From: Methylohalomonas lacus
Lineage (GTDB): Bacteria > Pseudomonadota > Gammaproteobacteria > Methylohalomonadales > Methylohalomonadaceae
Assembly (NCBI RefSeq): GCF_024808875.1
Contig: NZ_JANUCT010000002.1
Location: 62,001-126,000, forward strand
Direction of reading: 5' to 3'
Length of the DNA: 64,000 bases
Shown: positions 60,109-64,000 of the stretch, piece after piece
Layout: every line of letters begins with the position of its first letter
Position numbering within the stretch: the first letter of the stretch is position 1
Made by a program: the position numbers and the translations under genes
Notes under the pieces: generated by a model
Told to the model about the DNA's origin: nothing
Seen by the model: the letters and a program-made list of their open reading frames with translations, nothing else
Databases searched by the model: none

Positions 60109-61986
60109 ATGATCAGACTGATCAGTCTTTTGTTGTTGTCGTGGTGTCTGTCCCCGCCGCTGGCCGCGCAGTCACGCAGCCTGGAATTCCCGCTGAATCT
60201 GCGCCCGGCCTTTATCGAACAGTTGCTGGCCCGCCAGGTGTTTGCCGGTGCCGATACGAGCCTGCGGGTCTGGGAGGACGGCCAGGCCTGTAACTACCTG
60301 GATCTGGCCGAGCCGGAACCGCGTCTCGCGGACGGTCATATCACCACCCGGGCGCGTGCCAGTGCCCAGGTCGGTACGGCGATCGCCGGCCGCTGTTTGT
60401 CGGTGGTGAACTGGCAGGGTTACGTCGAGGTGGATCAGCAGCCGGCGCTGGGTATCGAGCCCGGCACCGTGCAGTTCCGGGTTACCGACTCACGCGTATT
60501 TGCCGCCGATGGCGAAACGGCCGGTGTCGTCGGCACAGTCTGGAAATGGGTCAAGAAGCACGTGCAGACGCGTTTCGAGCGCCTGCAGGTAGACCTCAAC
60601 CCGTTGCTCGGCGAACTCCGCCAACTGCTGCCGCAGGTCTATCCGCAGCAACCGGCACCGATACAGCGCATACTCGAAGGCATTTCATTGCAGTCTGCCA
60701 CAGTCGATGCCGAACGTCTGACGCTGACCCTGCAGATGGATTTGCCGCCGGGTTTTGTCGATGTGCCGATGCCGGCCGATGAGCCGGTACTGACACCAGC
60801 AGAACTGGAACGCTGGCAACAGAGCTGGCGCCAGTGGGATGCCTTCCTGACCCATTTCATTCGCCAGGCCGGGCAGACGGCCGTCTCGGCGCAGACACGC
60901 GCCGAACTGCTGGCGGTGTTGATTGAAGCACGGCGTGACCTGTTGCCGGTCCTGACCCGGCCCAACGCGGATACGCGCTCGCTGACCGATCTGTTCGTAA
61001 AAACCTGGCAACGACTGGAACCCGTGCTACAGGATCTGAGCGCGCAGTTGCCGGCAGAATCGGCAATGCACTACCTGACTTTCATGGCAGCCGCTGACAT
61101 GCTGGCCACCATAGAGTCGATCGAGGGTCAGACCGGTTTGACCCTCAACGCCGATGCCCTGCGCCGTCTGGCACGACTGGCCAATCCCGACGTCGGCGCT
61201 GAACTGTTGCAATACAGTACGGACGTCGATCCGCAGTTGCGTACGATCTTCGGTTTTGGCCCGCCTTTGCCACGCCTGCCGTCCGCTTTACCGCCACCAG
61301 AGTCGCGCGCCGATGACCCAGAAGCGCGGGCCGTGAGTGGACTGGGCGGCTACATGTTGGCGGTGCGTCCCATGCTGGTACTGCAGGACAGCCATTATGT
61401 GGAACTGGTGGAACGTCTCAACGGTTGGGCACCCACATTGCAGGTACTCGATGAATACCTGCCGCTGGTGCAGGAACTGCTGGATCGGGTCGTCGGTGCG
61501 ACCCTGAACCGGCACGAACTGGCACAGCGCTACAAAACCCTTTTCCGGCCACTGGTTCTGGCTATCGCCTGGCAGGAGAGCTGCTGGCGCCAGTATGTAA
61601 AGCAGGCGGGTGAAGTCAGACCGATCCGTTCAAACGCCGGTGCCGTCGGTATCATGCAGGTCAACCAGCATGTCTGGCGCGGCTTCTATGAACTCGACGC
61701 TTTGCAGCATGACGTCGGTTATAACGCCATGGCCGGTGCGGAGATCGTGCATCACTACCTGGTCGATTACGCCATCGCCCATAAGGAACATGAGCATGAA
61801 GGCGGCATGGATAACCTCGTGCGCGCGACCTACGCTATATACAACGGTGGTCCCTCACACCGCGATCGCTATCGACGCGATAACGTCAGGGCTTCGCTCA
61901 AGCGGATCGACCAGTCGTTCTGGCATAAGTATCAGAAAGTGCGTGAGGGTGATCCGCTGGTCGTCGCGGAGTGTTATACAGGGTGA
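60109..61986 (+). CDS. Secreted lytic-transglycosylase-domain protein
   Basis: A 625-residue exported protein: signal peptide ends near LAAQS (residue 22). The large N-terminal region is not a known domain to me; it looks periplasmic and all-alpha/beta. The C-terminal domain (about residues 475-615) is lysozyme-like: catalytic Glu in AIAWQESCWRQYV, AVGIMQVNQHVWRGFYEL, and YAIYNGGPSHRDRY. It is probably a peptidoglycan hydrolase of unusual length; the long N-terminal extension sets it apart from Slt70 and MltD. Confidence 0.86.
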   Translation: MIRLISLLLLSWCLSPPLAAQSRSLEFPLNLRPAFIEQLLARQVFAGADTSLRVWEDGQACNYLDLAEPEPRLADGHITTRARASAQVGTAIAGRCLSVVNWQGYVEVDQQPALGIEPGTVQFRVTDSRVFAADGETAGVVGTVWKWVKKHVQTRFERLQVDLNPLLGELRQLLPQVYPQQPAPIQRILEGISLQSATVDAERLTLTLQMDLPPGFVDVPMPADEPVLTPAELERWQQSWRQWDAFLTHFIRQAGQTAVSAQTRAELLAVLIEARRDLLPVLTRPNADTRSLTDLFVKTWQRLEPVLQDLSAQLPAESAMHYLTFMAAADMLATIESIEGQTGLTLNADALRRLARLANPDVGAELLQYSTDVDPQLRTIFGFGPPLPRLPSALPPPESRADDPEARAVSGLGGYMLAVRPMLVLQDSHYVELVERLNGWAPTLQVLDEYLPLVQELLDRVVGATLNRHELAQRYKTLFRPLVLAIAWQESCWRQYVKQAGEVRPIRSNAGAVGIMQVNQHVWRGFYELDALQHDVGYNAMAGAEIVHHYLVDYAIAHKEHEHEGGMDNLVRATYAIYNGGPSHRDRYRRDNVRASLKRIDQSFWHKYQKVREGDPLVVAECYTG

Positions 61987-62071
61987 GCAGCAACTTTTTC
62001 TCTACTAACCGATGTGTTTTGCTGTTCATTACAATGATGCAATATTACCCCATGGCCCAAGCTGAAAGCTT

Positions 62072-62440
62072 ATGCTAAAAAAAAGTCACAACCCTTACGC
62101 CAGGTTCAGGAACCACTCGCTGAGCCTGAACGATTACCTGGCCATCGATCGGACCATTCTTTCCAACGAACGTACCCTGCTGGCCTACGGGCGTACCGCC
62201 CTGGCGCAGGTCATTATCGGTGGCTCCTGCCTGAAGTTCTTCGATTCTTTCCTGCTGAATGTTATTGGCTGGGCCTTTCTCGCCGCCGCAGTTGTCACCA
62301 TGGCCATAGGCTGGCGGCGTTACCTGCACACTGACCGGTTGCTGCGTGCGGCGCTGGAAAGCCAGACCGGCGGGCATGAACATCCACTGGAGGACAAGCT
62401 TACCGAGGCGGATGCTGCGAGTTCGGAGACAAAGGAGTGA
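62072..62440 (+). CDS. DUF202 inner-membrane protein (YidH-like)
   Basis: A 122-residue membrane protein. The DUF202 mark is DRTILSNERTLLAYGRTALA, followed by two membrane helices (about residues 48-90). The N-terminal positive stretch and acidic C-terminal tail are hydrophilic. The function of the family is not established. Confidence 0.88.
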   Translation: MLKKSHNPYARFRNHSLSLNDYLAIDRTILSNERTLLAYGRTALAQVIIGGSCLKFFDSFLLNVIGWAFLAAAVVTMAIGWRRYLHTDRLLRAALESQTGGHEHPLEDKLTEADAASSETKE

Positions 62441-62461
62441 ACAGCCGCAGCCGCATGGTGA

Positions 62462-64000
62462 CTAGACCGGCCAGATCCAGAGTATCAGCGGCGTCGCGAT
62501 AATGACGATCATGATTTCCAGCGGCAATCCCAGGCGCCAGTAATCGCCGAAGCGGAAGCCGCCCGGTCCGAGGATCAGCGTATTATTCTGGTGGCCGATT
62601 GGCGTCAGGAAGGCACATGAAGCGCCGACCGCTACCGCCATCAGGAACGGATCCATGCTGCTGTTCAGGCCGCTCGCGATACTGATGGCGATTGGACACA
62701 TGACAGCGGCGGTGGCGGCATTGTTCATGAAGTCAGACAGGATCATCGTGATGACCATCAGTACCGCCAGTGTCACCATGATACTGTTAGTGCCCGTGGC
62801 GTCGACCACCAGTCGCGCCAGCAGATCGGCGGTACCGGTGCTGGTAACGGCACCGGCAACCGGAAGCAGTGCTGCCAGTAGTACGATGACCGGCCAGTCT
62901 ATGGCTTCATAAAGATTCCGGGCGGGCAGGGCCTGGCTGATGACTGCCACAAGCACGGCAAGCGCAAAGGCGATTGCCGTGGGCAGTAGACCCGTGGCAG
63001 CGGCAGCAACCGCGGCAGCCATGATGACCGTGCTGGTGATTGCCCGGCGCTTGTCGGGCAGACGCAGATTTCTTTCGGCCAAGGGTACACAGCCAAAATG
63101 TTCGGCGAATTCCATCAGTGTTTCCGGCGCGCCCTGCATCAGCAATACATCGCCGGGCCTGAGGCTCATCGAATGCAGCCTGGACATGGAACGCTGGCCC
63201 TGGCGTGATACCGCCAGCAGGTTGATACCAAACCGGCTGCGTAGCTGGATGTCGGTAATGGAACGGCCGGCCAGCCTGGAATCCGGCAGTACTGCGAGTT
63301 CGGCCAGCTTGATCTCGTCGGACTCGATCGCCGGTTTTTTATCAGCCTCATCCTTCTTGTCATTTCCATCCTTGTCTCTGTTTTCATCTTCGCCGACCAG
63401 TTTCAGGTCGAGACTGGACAGGGCGGCTGTCAACGCTTCCGGTTCCGCCTCGATGATCAGAATGTCGCCGCTTTGCGCCTTGCGGCTCGGGTTGGCGGCC
63501 GGTAGTCGCATATCGCCGCGTACCAGGCCGATCACCTGGGCATCGGCCTCGTCGAGGGCGGCCTCGATTTCATAAAGGCTCAGACCATCGGCCTTGCTGT
63601 CCTCGGGAATGCGCGCCTCGGTGAGGTAGGTGTCGGTCTTGAAGCTGTCCGTGTCCGTGCGCTCGCGGGCCGGCACCAGTCGCCAGCCGCCTAGGACAAT
63701 AAGGGCGATGCCGCTGACGGCGACGACGATACCGACCGGGGTGAAATCGAACATGCCGAAGGCGGGTTGACCGGCATCGGCGCGGAAGCCGGCAACGATC
63801 AGGTTGGGCGGCGTACCGATGAGGGTGGTCATGCCGCCGAGAATAGAGCCGAAGGCCACCGGCATGAGCATGGTACCGGCCGCCAGTTTCTGGCGCTGGG
63901 CGGTCTGCAGGGCCAGCGGCATCAACAGGGCCAGGGCGCCGACGTTATTCATGAAACTCGACAGTACACCGGCGAGTATTGTCAGCAGGGCGACCGCCAT
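62462..64000 (-). CDS. SLC13/DASS-type transporter with TrkA-C domains (5' end cut by window)
   Basis: The visible 512 residues are an anion/dicarboxylate sodium symporter-type permease: an N-terminal membrane half, then two TrkA-C regulatory domains (about residues 145-205 and 230-300, with VSRQGQ and LRPGDVLLMQG). A second membrane half follows with FMNNAATAAVMCPIAISIASG. A highly charged linker between the TrkA-C domains, DENRDKDGNDKKDEADKKP, is unusual. The frame remains open at the right edge, so the true start is outside. Confidence 0.87.
   Translation of the reverse strand: MAVALLTILAGVLSSFMNNVGALALLMPLALQTAQRQKLAAGTMLMPVAFGSILGGMTTLIGTPPNLIVAGFRADAGQPAFGMFDFTPVGIVVAVSGIALIVLGGWRLVPARERTDTDSFKTDTYLTEARIPEDSKADGLSLYEIEAALDEADAQVIGLVRGDMRLPAANPSRKAQSGDILIIEAEPEALTAALSSLDLKLVGEDENRDKDGNDKKDEADKKPAIESDEIKLAELAVLPDSRLAGRSITDIQLRSRFGINLLAVSRQGQRSMSRLHSMSLRPGDVLLMQGAPETLMEFAEHFGCVPLAERNLRLPDKRRAITSTVIMAAAVAAAATGLLPTAIAFALAVLVAVISQALPARNLYEAIDWPVIVLLAALLPVAGAVTSTGTADLLARLVVDATGTNSIMVTLAVLMVITMILSDFMNNAATAAVMCPIAISIASGLNSSMDPFLMAVAVGASCAFLTPIGHQNNTLILGPGGFRFGDYWRLGLPLEIMIVIIATPLILWIWPV

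Overview
The window is a GC-rich, densely packed chromosomal segment that I read as gammaproteobacterial. The reasons are a dnaX-ybaB-recR block preceded by a small SRP RNA gene, an MltF-type transglycosylase, Mla lipoproteins, and an aryl-polyene (APE) cluster of the Vibrio/Xanthomonas kind. Hopanoid genes (hpnH, hpnB) are uncommon in that class and suggest an environmental, perhaps Chromatiales-like lineage; that placement is inference. I see no insertion sequence, prophage, integrase or CRISPR array.

Layout. 1-3.8 kb: glycolate oxidase genes glcD (cut by the left edge), a DUF6231-like gene, glcE and glcF. 3.8-10.4 kb: a glycine-zipper lipoprotein, then a leftward lipid operon hpnH-hpnB-mlaC/hpnM-mlaA divergent from dxs, which feeds the isoprenoid pathway. 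10.4-17.9 kb: a signalling island with an EAL phosphodiesterase, two paralogous Ser/Thr kinases fused to cyclic-nucleotide-binding domains, a divergent phosphoglucose isomerase, a membrane-anchored repeat protein and a CBS-pair protein. 18.0-24.6 kb: DUF1302, DUF1329, Ycf48-like propeller and RND/MMPL genes, probably one envelope-transport operon. 24.6-33.3 kb: photolyase and a DUF1499 lipoprotein, converging on a seven-gene leftward lipid-modification operon (desaturase, FAD oxidoreductase, DUF1365, two cyclopropane-synthase-like methyltransferases, DUF2878, DUF1295). Its gene content resembles the singlet-oxygen (RpoE/ChrR) response of Rhodobacter, and an ECF-like promoter lies in front of it.

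33.4-51.1 kb: a leftward APE-type biosynthetic operon with almost every junction overlapping. It carries a chain-length-factor-like ketosynthase, two acyltransferase genes, two acyl carrier proteins, an acyl ligase fused to an ApeI-like dehydratase, a glycosyltransferase-acyltransferase fusion, an aromatic amino acid ammonia-lyase, a thioesterase, a LolA-like carrier, an MMPL exporter, a FAD enzyme, two ketosynthases, a ketoreductase and an ApeP dehydratase. A metallo-hydrolase and a chalcone-isomerase-like protein follow at its 3' end. 51.3-53.2 kb: tRNA-Ser, two glycosyltransferase genes, tRNA-Ala and tRNA-Arg, the last followed by a striking inverted repeat. A phosphopantetheinyl transferase at 53.3 kb could activate the APE carrier proteins.

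54.0-64.0 kb: housekeeping genes: mltF, an SlyD-like isomerase, SRP RNA, dnaX, ybaB, recR, a HAD phosphatase, a second lytic transglycosylase, DUF202, and an SLC13/TrkA-C transporter cut by the right edge. The themes are membrane lipid remodelling (hopanoids, cyclopropane/methyl lipids, aryl polyenes), light and oxidant protection, and an unusual kinase/second-messenger island, which is my best candidate for an undescribed system.
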